Source: Oscarella lobularis
Taxonomy: Eukaryota > Porifera > Homoscleromorpha > Homosclerophorida > Oscarellidae
Direction of reading: 5' to 3'
Length of the DNA: 64,000 nt
Assembly: GCF_947507565.1 (NCBI RefSeq)
Contig: NC_089178.1
Coordinates: 1,922,001 to 1,986,000, forward strand
Positions 10,701 through 22,700 of this stretch are shown here, piece by piece; the first letter of the stretch is position 1, and the number at the start of each line of letters is the position of its first letter. The notes beneath the pieces are model-generated. The model ran no database searches. It was not told where the DNA came from and saw nothing but the letters and a program-made list of their open reading frames with translations. The position numbers were made by a program, and so were the translations under genes.

Positions 10701-13162
10701 CCGCCGCTGTCACATGCAGGCAGCTCAGATCCCGCTCGTGGCGAGCGGGTTTGGGGAAAAATCGGGGAGACGCCACGGCGAGAAATCCACTATGAACTAT
10801 AGAGTTGTTGGTCTACGCAGACAGCAAAGTACTCTCGTACGAGACGCTTAGAAACCTAGCTTGCCCCGGTACTTAATTTTGAGCCACGAACTATAGTTGG
10901 GGTAATAAAAATTTCGGCCACGCTCATAACCGCTAGCGGCTGGGGGCGGAGTTCGTTTTTCAGCTCGTCTCACACAGTGGCGTATTCGATCAGTGGTGGG
11001 CACTACCGGTAATCTGGGGGCTCGACTTAAACGAGGGCAGAAATCTTTCTCCTAAACACCTTTGAACGGTACTTTACATGAATACCTCCCAATTTGAGTA
11101 GCAAGATGTGCCGCTCGAGCTTTCGTCTCCGCCGACGAATTTTTCGTCCCCATAAAACAGGTTACGAAAAGACGACTGAGGAGCAGCAAATGTCTTCGTT
11201 TGAGAAAAAAGTCCAAAAACGAACACTCACTTGCAAAGCTCTCGTGCATTTTTGGGCACGTACTCCTTGTTCCCCACAATTCTTCGCACGTCAGCAATCA
11301 CCTGGTCATCTATAGAAGCCGTAATGAAAAGCCGTCTCTTATCTACGTATTTCCTGCCTCCGTCGTTGACGGCTTGACAGACGAGATGGCACATCGAAGC
11401 GACAATACAAGCCGTTGACGAGCTGTCTATGCCGCCACTGAGCGGAAGAAAAAACCCAGCCTGGTGAAAGAAAGCTACTGTACCAGTGCTACACGTTTAT
11501 TCATCGCATTCTACTTGACCACTTCTTCTGAGATAGTCCCAAAGCCAACAGGCTGGACCCAAGCTAGACAAAGAGTCGTAGTCATTCCACTAGCTGGTCA
11601 CCCAGCTGAGTCTCACCTGATTTCTTCCTCAGGAGAGTGGTATCGAACGCTGATTGGCTGACTAGTGAGCAAAGTAAACGAATCGGCCGTCGATAGAGAA
11701 AAATCAACCAACACTCGCGGAAAAGAAGGTGAAACGCTCGCCTAAAAAAGCCAATGAAGCACCACAAGTTAATTTTTCGAGTCAAACACCATGCCTGAGC
11801 TCCGTGTGGACGATTGACAATACGATGAGAACGAACGTCCTCCAAGTCCACGCAGGCAACGACGACCTCCTGAATAGAAGACATCGTGGGTAAAGTTCTC
11901 TCCCTTTTCGATTTCTCTTCACTGCTTACAACGTCTGAAAGCGCAAACTGCTGCGATTGGGCGACAATCTTTCCATTGACGGAGACCAAGGCACAGCCAT
12001 CGTAGTAGACGCGATCGCCGTCGCAGCCGCGAAGATTCGAATAGACATATGCGCCGCCTCCCTAAAGAACAAGCGTTCGAAAGTAATGAGTCTTGTCAAA
12101 AGGGGGCGCCTGGTTACTTTTGCCGTTGCCATCTCAACGAGATTCACTCTAAAATCGAGCTTTCGAAGGGAATGATGACTCCCGCTTGAATTGGTGATTA
12201 TTTCCACTCCGTCTAGTGCCATTTCGGCGTGACGGCTAAAGTGATGAGTCAATTGCAGTGAATAACGTTCTCGTTAGCCGAGCACCTGGCTGTGTCAAAC
12301 AATTCCTGACATATCTCAATTCCAATGCAGGTATCTAGCGTGGAAATGACCGCATCTCCAAACGGAACCGTTCTCTAGCAAACGGCATAAAAGTAGAGTT
12401 GCTGAGAAAACTGCAGAATTATTTCTTACCTGTCCTGTTATCTCCTGTATCATACGAGGAAGATGGTATTCTTCGGTCTGTCTAAAAGATAATGGTGCAA
12501 TGTTGTGACATCACTTGACCAACCTTGGTTTGGACCACGAGGAGAACCATCTGCCTTCTCTGTAGTTTCCTTCCAATGCGAGACTAATTTTTGGACGAAT
12601 TAGAATCACTTTCCTAGGAAAGGTTCCGACAACAAAAAGATCCAAAACATGAGGCAATTCAATATACTTATTCAAAAACACAACGCGACAATTGTAGAGA
12701 ACATTTTTGTGACTTACAGGCCTAGAAGAAAAACAAGCACAAGCATTGTATATACATGTATAGTAAAGTATGCGCATAGCTGGATTTACATTCCAACGTC
12801 ACACATGATGTCTTCGGTGATGGGAGAACAAAGAAGCTGAGCCAAGATCTGATAACTGTGCAGGACTGTATCGCTTTCATAGAAATGGTCACCGCAGCCA
12901 TAGCCACTTTTTGCGAAATACAAGAAAATCGTTCGAGAGAAACCTTTTTTTGAGTCAACCTACGATATTTCCAATTCTGGACCGACTCTGTATTTCGCTC
13001 CGAGCTGCTTCGATCGAGAAATGCCTGTCCAATCGGAGTGTACAGTATTCCGATCACATTTAGACTTGTGTAAGTACTTTTCAGTATTCGACTGCAGTTG
13101 CCATCAAAGTCTAACGCCCATTGGTTGATGACACACGTTGCTACTTGCACTCTCCAACCCAT
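7734..13162 (-). CDS. NADSYN1: Glutamine-dependent NAD+ synthetase with C-terminal extension
   Basis: Cytosolic enzyme making NAD+ from deamido-NAD+, ATP and glutamine. The start at 13162 gives [22 protein letters not shown]. Next comes the nitrilase-type glutaminase domain: [43 protein letters not shown] with the catalytic Cys (about 12330), and [15 protein letters not shown]. The synthetase domain follows with PP-loop [13 protein letters not shown] (about 11440), [49 protein letters not shown] and the C-terminal [21 protein letters not shown]...[17 protein letters not shown] block. After DKE the reading continues through two more exons (about 8239-8170 and 8114-7734) into a basic, serine- and lysine-rich tail of about 150 residues ending STREETAD. 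That tail is not part of the usual family. The intron 9305-11085 is almost entirely a mobile element. The 3' end converges on calcium-sensor copy B, 71 bp away. Confidence 0.93.
9345..11080. mobile_element. Non-autonomous element filling a NADSYN1 intron (repeat family A, copy 1)
   Basis: Bounded by inverted ends: ACCGTTCAAAAGC at about 9347 and CTTTGAACGGTACTTTACAT at about 11060-11079. The right terminus stops 5 bp from the splice donor at 11085. The interior (about 9617-10650) closely matches 29530-30420 and more weakly 60826-61660. Shared parts include a block starting GAGGCCCCC, the GAAGACGGTGCTATGGAGGT block at 9848, and a GCTGGGTATTTATACT motif at about 10211. No long conserved ORF was found, so it looks non-autonomous. 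Termini resemble Tc1/mariner-type ends. Confidence 0.7.
9963..10158. repeat. Short tandem duplication inside the family A element
   Basis: A segment of about 80 bp beginning CACCTTGGGGTTTTATTTAT occurs at about 9967 and again at about 10076, separated by about 30 bp. The homologous element at 29880 lacks both copies and joins CACACCTTGGGG directly to the next block. This is therefore extra sequence acquired by the copy in NADSYN1. Confidence 0.8.
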
Positions 13163-13327
13163 TCTGCAACAAACGAATCTTTTCTCCGTCCTGGACAACG
13201 CAAACTACAGCGTTCGTACTTCTACACGCTAGCCTACCTCGAAAGAGACAGACAAACTGATCGAAAGCGGAAGATAAACGAAGCTATCCGGGAATTGCGT
13301 TCATTTGCACGTGCTCCACTGAAGACT

Positions 13328-13333
13328 TTTATT
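13328..13333 (-). terminator. Poly(A) signal of the collagen galactosyltransferase gene
   Basis: Reads AATAAA on the minus strand about 20 nt after the stop at 13352. Only about 165 bp remain before the NADSYN1 start, so 3' and 5' UTRs must be short. Confidence 0.55.
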
Positions 13334-13351
13334 TTCAGTGCAAAAATTTTT

Positions 13352-15746
13352 CTAAAGTTCTTCTTTTGATGTCGATGACTTGTCTTTTGAGTGTATGTCG
13401 GACGTTTCCGTGTCACTAAAGTAGCCATGATCGTACGTATAGTGGGTCGGATAGATGACCAAAGGAGAAATTGAGAATGCGTTCAAATTTCGCACCGGAA
13501 ACTGTTCCTTCCAGTCATCCCTAAGACAAAAGCATAAAATAAATTAAAACCCCTTAAACTTGCGCAAGTCTCCAGAAACCAACCTAGGATGCTCATCAAA
13601 CATGAGACACAAATATTCATCTACAGCCATCATCTTAGACAACGGCTTGGCCGCAATGAGTTTCTTAGCGCCAGACTTGCTCAACAAGTAGGCCAACGTC
13701 CAGTAGGAATAAACCGGCTTTACTAAATGCTTGCTACCCTCCACTCTGTCCTCTTTATCGTGGAAAAGCTTTTTCCGACCTAGGTAGCTAAAGAAGAGGT
13801 TAGTAGAGAAAAACGTTGTCATAAGTTTCCATGAGCATTACATGAGATCCCACTCTAAGTTTAGTTGATCAAGCTCGTTTAACGTATCAATAACAGCCTC
13901 TCTGAAGTTTGGCTCAAAATAGATGTCGTCCTCTAAAACGAGCACCTCCTTGAGGCCGAGGGACAGAACCTGAAAGGAAGCCATCACTTCATGCTGCCTG
14001 GCTACACGTAAAAAAGACGAAGACCTCTGCCCAAATATTGAAATGACTTAAAAAGCACCCAATTTCGCCCCAGGTGAGAGATCTACAGAAAATCCTTTCA
14101 AATTTCTAAATTTTTTTGTCCTTGCGTACCGATGATTTATTGGATCTGCGTATCCTGGTAGCATTGAAATGCCGTATTCTTTCAAATCGTTCTCTGTCAT
14201 TGTCCTTTATAAAAATAAATATATGGAAAATTATTGACTCTCTTGGTTGCGGTAAACAATCTATGACCTTTCCTTTTAGAAGATACCGGGTAGATTATAC
14301 ATGCAGTGTGACATGTACTTCTCTATGAAACCTCTAATTTCTTGCTTTGCTTACTTTCCATATACAGCGTCCACGTAGTGCGCAGTCTTTATATTTAACT
14401 GATCCAGCGCCGCTTCCATTCGCAATCGTCGATCCGGACGATGTTCCAAATTGATTACATAAATCTGAAGAAGCTCAAAAATAGTACAAAATAACTACAA
14501 CAACTTTAGCCACCTTATCTAATCCAAAGTCAGTAGGTGGTGGCAAAAAAGTCTTGATAAATTGACTAGTCACAATAGGACCATCTGTAGCTAAAGAAGA
14601 AAGGTGGAAATAAAATCCCATAGCGTCCAATTCTTCTTCCCTACTGAGCTCATTCAGAACGTATGCTCCCATCTGCTCTTGCTCATCTTCTAACGACTCA
14701 TACTCAGAGCTCGTAAGTGGCATTCTTCCGTAGACGTCGTCATTCAATACGAACATCTTTGATTCAGCTCTTTGCGCGGAAAACGCGAAAACCAGCAAGT
14801 CGTCCGTGTCGCCGTTGTATTCGTAATGAGGCGGATCGAAAGCAAGCAGCTTCGACGTCAATACGCGAAGGTCGATGAGAAACGTCGAATGAACCATAGG
14901 CACTTCGAAGCAGCCCTTGCGCTCTCGATGCAACGTCGGCAAATACTCATCGGTACGTCTATAGTAACCCTAAGACAGACAAATCATTCCAAAAAAAACC
15001 TCAAACGGTCGAAGACGGATCCTTACCCTTTCATCGACGCCACACCAGAAATTGGAATAGGTGATTCGAACAGGAGGGTCCAACATAGGTGCAATTATCG
15101 GTCTGACAACAAAAGTAATCACAACTTGACCGTCAGGTGGAAATCGGCTTACTTCTCCTGTGCTATAAGTCGCTTCAACGTGCTTGGGTTAACGAGAAAG
15201 TTGTCAACATCAACAAACTATTCAAACTCTTAGTTACCTCCCCCAATGAATCCACGCGACCTCCTTTCTAAAGTCTTACCCATATGAAGTCCATCCGCCT
15301 ACGCCGGGCCGTTTCCAGCGCCAGCTGCTTGAGTTTCATCAAATGCGTGTAGCGAGCGGCTGACCAGTCCTGCGTCGACGAATTGTCGTACGACGGGCTG
15401 CCCGTGCTGGCGTCGAAGTCGACGCTCTCGTACAGAGACGACGCTTGCGCGGCCCAGTCGCGCAAGACGTCGCTGCTATTGTCGATGCTGTGATCGACAC
15501 GGACCCTGGAGATCGGATGCACTGTATAGGGAGCTGCGATGGTAACTAGTCGACGACTTTTTACCACACGGAGATCTTTTCCTTTGGATAGTCAAGCCGT
15601 TCGACGTAGCCGAGGAAATAGGGGAGAACGTGAGCCTTGTTTCGCGCTAGGAGGACGAGGAGAACCGACGGGGTGTCGGTCGTTTCGTCGACGCTGTCGC
15701 AAATGAGAAACGCAGCCAGCAGAAGGCACAGGAGACGCAGAAACAT
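13352..15746 (-). CDS. COLGALT1: Procollagen galactosyltransferase (GT25 family)
   Basis: ER enzyme that adds galactose to hydroxylysine in collagens. The start at 15746 gives a hydrophobic signal peptide, MFLRLLCLLLAAFLICDSV. The first GT domain follows: VLLVLLARNKAHVLPYFLGYVERLDYPKEKISVW, a FVDVDNFLVNPSTL segment with the DxD-type motif (about 15210), and GCFEVPMVHSTFLIDLR. The second, GT25 domain contains LEDDIYFEPNF (about 13940), YSYWTLAYLLSKSGAKKLIAAKPLSKMMAVDEYLCLMFDEHP and NAFSISPLVIYPTHYTYDHGYFSDTET. The protein ends KEEL, a plausible KDEL-like ER retention signal (RDEL in human COLGALT1). About a dozen exons with short introns. Which vertebrate paralogue it matches is not resolved, so the symbol is family-level. 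Confidence 0.92.
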
Positions 15747-15926
15747 CTCTTTTGTCTTCTCACCTTGCCTAGCGCGTTAGGTGATATCCGCCATCCCCGC
15801 GACATCCCCATCAACATATTGTCTACCAAATTTCGAAGAGTAATCAAGCATTGTACTTCTGAATAACACGATTTAGACTATAGGCCTTATTACGGTAGCA
15901 AACTGATTTAGCAATCTCGTCACCAA

Positions 15927-18900
15927 CTAGGGACCAGATGTTCCAGTATAGTATTTACAAATTTTCTCGCTCAATTTTGGTCCAAGTTTCCTACAACAAA
16001 AGTTTCGAAATAGCGCGTGCGAAGTCTCGCTTTGACAACTCACCTCTCGTTTCCACAAACAATTTCGGCCAGCATTTTCCTTCTCTCGTCGTCGGACGGA
16101 AGCATTTCGTACGCTTCCCACAGTCTGACAGCAAATATATTCGCGACGGCTATATAAGGGAACAGATCAGGAGTTTCACTCACAAAGCAGGAGTCGAGAA
16201 GAAATCGACCACAGCTTGTGCTTTGTCCTGTGATACCCCTTGGATTGCAATCAGCTGCTTCAGAAACATTTCTCGCACTGTCAAAGGCTGAGAACGAAAA
16301 GTACACTACATGCAGCCCGATCTCTTTTGCTGGCGTGAGTACGTCGTACCTTCGACTTCTTAGAAGCCTGATTGAATTCCAAAAATGACATCAGTGCAGT
16401 CCTTGGCTTGTCGGCGTGAAAAACGAGCTCGTTCTTCGGGCAAACCGTCAGAACTTTTCCCTTAGACAGAAACGGCCATTTCAAAGAAGGAAGAAACGAC
16501 AAAGCATCTTCTTCTTCTACCTTGTACAAATCCGTTATCATTCGAGTCATAAGAGTGAGATACGATACTGTCTCGGCAAAACCAGATGTTCTTCTGATCA
16601 TGAACTTATCTCTAACCTAATTCAATACAGCTAATACTCCTCCTCTTCGGCTCTTACGATATGACAAGGCCTACTTGCGTGTTCACTATAGCCTGCTTTA
16701 CGCTCGCTTCAGGCAGAGATAACGGCTTGCGAAAGTGACGCTGCTCAATTAGATAGATCACTTGCGAGCATCCGCACTCGTGCAATCGAGCCTTTAAAAC
16801 AACCGTACTTTTTAAAATTGTCTTGGGACAATATTTAGAATTGTCTTGGAACAATTTTTAAAATTGTCTTGGAACAATTTTTAAAATTGTCTTTCTAAAA
16901 CGCCTAAAACTTTTTGAACGGTACTGTACATCCACTACAGCGTTCCTACCTTCTGTCCTTTGAATCGTCCATCAATTATGCTCTTTGACAAATCATCCTC
17001 ACGTTTTCTTTCCACGATATAATCCAGTACGACTTCTTGTCCATCAGGAAGCGCCAGCTGGCCTTGAACAAGGAAAAACAACACTGCACTTGTTTTCTTT
17101 GACAGATACGCAGTTCTGTACCGGGAATCGGGTTCTTTCTCTCTTTTGCTATCCAGAGATAATCTCCTACGTTTAATTTCCTGATGTCACAAAGAACGCC
17201 TAATAACGGTCACCAAATTAACCGAAGATGAACCAAACGATTTAATGTTCGTACCGTTCTTCCTTAGTTCTTGTATAACTTGAATTCGCCTCTCAGCCGC
17301 CCTATACATGCATACGCATAATTAACACCGTTTCACAAAGAAAACAAATCTTCTCACCCAGTCTCACAGTGATCAATGCACAGAACAATATCATACTGTC
17401 CTAGAAGAACAATATGATGACCTAACTATCTTACATTACGCCGCACACGTGCCTGGATGAAGAGAATAGGAAGAAAAAGCAAGAGACAACGCTGGAGTAG
17501 ACTCAAGTTGACTGCTAGCAGCAGAAGAAGGAGCAGTCTCACTAGGATAAAAAAAAGATAGAGCAACCGCATATCAATCAAATAAAGTCCAGTTGCCTTT
17601 CTGAATCACTGCTTTCAATACTGATGAAGGCACTGGTGTGAGGCTTTCTTGCAGGAGGCACTTCTACAGCTGTATTTTCATCCGACGAGCTCGAATCGAT
17701 GACAACGACGTCTCGAGAAGGCTGTGAAGAAGAAAGAGAAGAAGTCGCCTTTTCTCTTCTCGCCGGTATACCGGCATCTTTCAACGTGTCTCTGCTTTGT
17801 GTCAGCTTGGCGAGCGGAAAAGCCTTGCAGTCGTCTTCATCTGTATCACTATATTCGAGCTTGTTCTGCTGCAAAGACGCTTTGGAAGGAGCAGCCACCA
17901 CTGTCGTCCTATTTTCATCTTCGTCACTATCTTCCATGTTCTCTTGGAATCGATTCAACTTTTCTCCTAATTCCGTGCCCGTTAGCGTCAAACGATACCT
18001 AGCAGTTGAAAATTCTCTCTGAGTTAAACTAAACTCCGCGTTATCGACCAACTTGGCGGGATTGCTATACTTCTCAACCAGAGCTCGTCTCACCAGCCCA
18101 CCCATGGACGACCATGCAGTATAATCTGTATCCGGTTTAGGCTGAAAATGAACCAATTGCAATAAAGCGCGTCTGAAGAGACAAGGACTAAACAATCTTA
18201 CAATAGTCAATGACGAGTCGCAATACTGTTGAGCGCTACAGAGCAATTCAGCCTTAGTCATATAACCTTTATAATCAATTTCCTGTGCATGAATATACTG
18301 AGAATGACCTCGTAAAAGTCTATGCAACAAATTACCTACCTGGCTACATCGAAATAAAGTCACAAGTAGAGCATACGGTCCAGTGCGATACTGAGGAAGA
18401 TACTCTTTTTTCTAAATAAAAAACAAAGTTCAATCCCTTACGTTATTCTCAGAAATGACATAACCTTTTTTGGTCCCTGCGACTTTGTCTTCTGTTTCGG
18501 AGGCGGACCCGCTTCTCCTTCGTCGTCCTCTGTCGGCTTCTTTTTCTTTCTGCCGCGTTTCTTCGTCGGATTGACGTCAATTTGCGTTTCCACGTCCTCG
18601 CGACCCGACGACGAGGCGCGATGCTTGGCCAACGACGCGTCCAACATGTTTGCAAGACGATCGCCTGGTGAGGACAATTAATTAGATAATTTCGTTCTTT
18701 GCACTTCTCTTTCGCTCACCGACGTATCCAATCAAATGCTTTGCTTCCTGCCCGCTTTGTAGCGGCAGGGGATACTTCTTGAGTTCTTTTAGAGCCTAGA
18801 GAAGGCGCCTCGTCCACTTGCACAGCTCGTACGACGAAAAAGAGACCTTTTCGTAGGCGAAGCGTGCGCTTAGTCCTTTCTTCTTTGCCTCTTCTCGCCA

Positions 18901-18975
18901 CTCGTCGATCCATTGAGCGAAGAGGCAGTTGGGATAAGGCAAAGAGGCCCACTTTTTCCCTCGTACGCGCTCCAT
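15927..18975 (-). CDS. MUS81: MUS81 structure-specific endonuclease subunit
   Basis: Catalytic subunit of MUS81-EME1, which cuts stalled forks and Holliday junction intermediates. The start at 18975 gives [30 protein letters not shown], then a helix-hairpin region [19 protein letters not shown] lysine-rich linker follows, then a winged-helix region with [17 protein letters not shown] and [10 protein letters not shown]. The XPF-type nuclease domain has the [22 protein letters not shown] motif (about 17030-16951), then [15 protein letters not shown] and KQAIVNTQV. The C-terminal HhH2 includes [15 protein letters not shown]-like sequence and [18 protein letters not shown], and the protein ends [13 protein letters not shown] serine- and acid-rich linker with DSSSSDEN and DTDEDD lies near 17600-17900. 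One intron (16792-16949) is made of MITE termini around a minisatellite. Confidence 0.92.
16801..16930. mobile_element. Miniature inverted-repeat element making up a MUS81 intron
   Basis: The intron 16792-16949 begins and ends within about 20 bp of sequences AACCGTACTTTTT and TTTTTGAACGGTACTGTACA, which are inverted relatives. Between them are four units of about 29 bp containing AATTTTTAAAATTGTCTTGG. The same minisatellite unit recurs at 44505-44735. Confidence 0.65.
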
Positions 18976-19013
18976 TTTTCTAACGCGCGCGCTTCCTCAC
19001 CTGTTCGACGACG
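18976..19013. promoter_or_regulatory. 38-bp gap between divergent start codons (MUS81 and unknown gene)
   Basis: The MUS81 ATG (18975, minus) and the ATG at 19014 (plus) are only 38 bp apart. Promoter elements and transcription start sites must overlap the coding ends or be extremely short. No TATA box is visible. Confidence 0.5.
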
Positions 19014-19424
19014 ATGACCGGAGTCTTCGCATTTGACTTCGACGACGACTTCTCGCATCCGTCGGCACCGCCGCCGAGCCCCGAGTGTTCCCCGCGCTCA
19101 GGAGAGCCGACGCAACAGTCAGAACCGATGGCAATCGACTGCGCTTGTCTCGCAGCCGAAAAGTGGATGGAATCGATGGAAACGGAGACAATTCGCGACG
19201 AGGCGAGCAGTTCAAGCAGCGTCGGCGTCGGCGGAGAACGACGGCGACGACTGTCGATCAAGAGAAAGAAGAATTCTCTGACGCTCGGCATGGAAACGCT
19301 TCATCTCGCCGGCGCTGGCGCTGGTGCCGGCGGCGGCGGCGGCGACGGCGAACACGAAGAGGCGAAAAAGATTCGACCCAGTTTGCAGCATCAACCGCCG
19401 CCGGTTGTTCCGCTAACGTTTTGA
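19014..19424 (+). CDS. Unidentified intronless small protein, 136 aa
   Basis: I do not recognise this protein. It is one open exon starting MTGVFAFDFDDDF. An acidic and aromatic start leads into a proline/serine segment (PPPSPECSPRSGEP), then MAIDCACLAAEKWMESMETE, a basic RRRRLSIKRKKNSLTLG patch (possible nuclear signal and kinase-type serine), a Gly/Ala run, KKIRPS, and a short tail ending VVPLTF. The composition suggests a disordered nuclear regulatory protein; that is inference. A good AATAAA lies at 19565. It sits head-to-head with MUS81 and convergent with the ABCA gene. The competing frames over the same stretch are arginine-rich shadows. Confidence 0.6.
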   Translation: MTGVFAFDFDDDFSHPSAPPPSPECSPRSGEPTQQSEPMAIDCACLAAEKWMESMETETIRDEASSSSSVGVGGERRRRLSIKRKKNSLTLGMETLHLAGAGAGAGGGGGDGEHEEAKKIRPSLQHQPPPVVPLTF

Positions 19425-19432
19425 AACCGAGA

Positions 19433-19453
19433 AAGATAGATAGATAGATAGAG
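19433..19453. repeat. GATA microsatellite
   Basis: Five consecutive AGAT units lie in the 3' UTR of the unidentified gene. Confidence 0.8.
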
Positions 19454-19564
19454 GTGTAGGCTAGAGAGGGTGCACGATACTGTAGGTCACTGGGTAAAGG
19501 TTAAGAATATTATTTGTGTTCGTCTCGTGCATTATTTATTTTTGGTAGACAGATTCTTTTTTTC

Positions 19565-19570
19565 AATAAA
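19565..19570 (+). terminator. Poly(A) signal AATAAA
   Basis: Canonical hexamer 140 bp after the stop of the 136-aa gene, in the convergent gap before the ABCA stop at 19735. Confidence 0.6.
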
Positions 19571-19734
19571 TTATATGACTGACACTATCATACCGGTAGC
19601 ACGCTCGTAATACACTACGTAGGTATTCGGGTGAAGACCACAACCTTGGCGTTGCTTGATCGAGCAATATCGTAGATGAGGGGAGGGATAGGGGATAGGA
19701 AAGCTATCGGTCAAATAAAAAGTGACTACTCACT

Positions 19735-22700
19735 TTATAGACAATCTTCCTCTCCTTCTTCTTCTGATAACCGAGTGAAGGCCACAACTTGACGACGTGC
19801 ATTAAAACTGACACGAACGCGAGACAGAAACGATGTCTCCCTCGTCGCAGCTTCGTCGCTCGCTCTTTGCAGCTTAGCAAAATTGACGAAAACCTAGGCA
19901 TTTTAATTACATAAACAAAAACTCTCGGCTTTCGTAAAACAAATGATGAGCGCGGCGACACACTCACTTGATCCATTGTAGTCTGAGAAACCGTGTAGTC
20001 CTCTATATTCAAATCGGCAGCACTCTTTTCCAGCTCGCTAAAAATGTATCCCAGCGACGTATCACAAATTGGTACGTGGTACTCCAGAAAAGAATGATGT
20101 TCGTCCTGTTGTAAAGCAACTAGAATTCTGCTACGACTTGCCGAGGAAGTACCTTGAGCTCGGCAGCTGGAAACGTCTCCCCAATATGCTTCTTTACTGA
20201 GCTCAGGTCAGGAGTAGACTCGCTCGTTCGACAGCGTAATACTATCGTGTACACGTCACCAAACCTACATGTGGTCGCCCGGGCGCTATAGAGAGAAGAA
20301 AGCTACGCAGTGTCGATTCTCACTTGTTTTTAAGGTGCTGTGGGCTGCCCAGACAACACAACGATCCATTGACTAAAATGCCAATGCGAGAACACAAAGC
20401 CTCGCATTCTTCCATGCTGCAAAAGCGACCGAATCAATCAAAGATCGTGACAGCTGAAACGCTAACCTGTGCGAAGTCAAAACGACCGACTTGCCCTGAT
20501 TGACCAAGCTGTGAATAACGGACCACAGAAATCGTCTTGACTTCGGGTCCATGCCGGTCGTCGGTTCATCCTATAAGACCCCCGCACGCGTACAAGTGAA
20601 AGAACGTCGTGGCAGGCCTCTACTCACCAACAACAAAATGTCAGGTTGACCGATTAGAGCAAGGGCAGTCGATAGCTTTCTCTTGTTGCCGCCGCTGTAC
20701 TTTCCAGCGCTGACGTCAGCATGCCGAGTTAAAGCAAGCTTGCGAAGACACCAAGTGACAGCCTAAAAATGATACTTGAGGAGTCCGAGAGATAATCGTT
20801 CAGGAGTGTTACTTGAGGTATTTCACTTCTGCCAATCCCTTTGAGATGCGCATACAAGGTCAAATGCTCTCTCCCAGTGAGCAAATCGTAGACGGAGTCC
20901 ATCTGGGGACAGTAGCCAATGTGCTTTCGACATTCTGACAACTGATTTGTCACGCTGATAGAACATACTTTCTCGCAAACAAAATCTGACGGATGCTAAA
21001 TACCTGTGCCCAAGCACGTACGCGTCACCGCCCGAAGCCAATATATCGCCGGTGAGAATTTTGAATGTGGTCGTTTTTCCAGCGCCATTGACTCCGAGAA
21101 GCCCAAAGCACTAGTGAAAAGTTTACTTGCAAACGGCATAAAAGCAAACGAGTCTTACCTCTCCGCGAGAAACGGCTACGCACAGATCATTGACTGCTGA
21201 ACAAACTTTCTTGGGGAAACGCGAACGGTAGGTCTAGCACGTAAAATAGTGAGCCCGTAAATTTTGCCGCGAGTCGGCATACTTTCCAAATTTGATCTAG
21301 CATCAGGACGGAATCGGAGGCTCTTCTTTCAATGACGTCTTTTCTTTCCCGCACTACGTCGTCGTCTTCTTTAGGTGGTCTAATGGTTTGTTCCTTTGGT
21401 CGCATCGACTGCCCCTTGCTACATTTCAAAGTGAGATATCATGGAGATCAGTTTTCGGAATTTCGCTTGCCTTGGCTTTCTCGCAAAGAAACCGTATTCA
21501 ATAAGCAGAACTGCGGCAAAAAACGCAAATCCTTCGATACCCATTGCAAGTAAATTTCGCCCAATTGCTTGCTTCTTTAGTGCCAGCAAATCGGAAACTG
21601 TGAGGCCAAGACCTACATTGAACAAACATCGCTTAATTAAATATAAGCAGCTAGAACTATTGCCTATACCAAATGCATCCAGCTGGCTGTTGACTTTCTT
21701 AATGTAATATCGGTAAGAAATATCCATTAGGCCTCGACCGAGGCAATAATTGGGAAAAATGAGAAACAAAGCTTGAAGCAAATTGCTGGTCGGAACATAC
21801 TATATAAAAAACAAAAGCCCTAACTCAAAGTAAGATAGGCAGTACACCAACACGCACCTTTTCGTCCATTTGCTCGGCCAGCTGATAAATGTATGTAGCA
21901 AGAGTAGAGCACAAGCCAATAAGAAGAGTGATGGAAAACGTCATCACATAGGCCGTGCTTTCGTCTCGAAATAGAAACGTAACCGGATATACCAACGGTA
22001 TCATCGCCCATCTAGATAACGACATTGAGACCTTAGATATATCAGCTGCTAAATATGGTACCCGTAAAGCAGGAGCAATGCCACGACAGCAGAAAAGTCC
22101 TCCGCTGTTGTGTAGACGTCTTCTTGAAAGACAAAGAAAACGATAGAAATACAGAGGACGGTCACGAGGTAGTTGCACTAAAAGCGGTCTCATTGCAAAC
22201 GATTTTCAGTGCTTGCTGAGAGTTACTTACCAAATGCCAGGCGTAGTTAGATAGCCAATAAATGACGGGATGAACGCCGGATACGAGCTGAAGGTGCTTC
22301 GCACCTCTGACCCTTTCTTGGATAAGAATCAAAATGAACGAGGGAGGAACGAAAGCCAGAGCAAATATAACGCAAACAGCAATCAAGACGTCAATGCCAG
22401 AAGCACTAAAAGAAAGAGTAAAGGCGATTAGCAGTAAAAACCTGATTGAAGCCTCACAGCTTGTCAGCAATCAGCTGAGTAGACGTGCTTTCAAATGGAT
22501 CAGAGTAAGTCGAAATTCCTATAGAAGTGCGCTTGTCAAATGAAACGAGAGAAAAATGTTTCTTCAGTACCGTACTCCAAAGGACTTTCGGTGAAATTTA
22601 GATACGACCTTAAGATGACGTTATCAAGAGCGTTCAAATAGCTTGGCATAGTGTGATATCCTTTGTTGTTGAACCAAGCTTTCGCCGCTTCTCTCAATCC

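Noticed and set aside
19033-19447. Arginine-rich overlapping frames over the 136-aa gene
   Set aside because: They are out-of-frame reads of a GC-rich exon; the frame starting at 19014 has the better start position and composition, and the poly(A) signal follows it.
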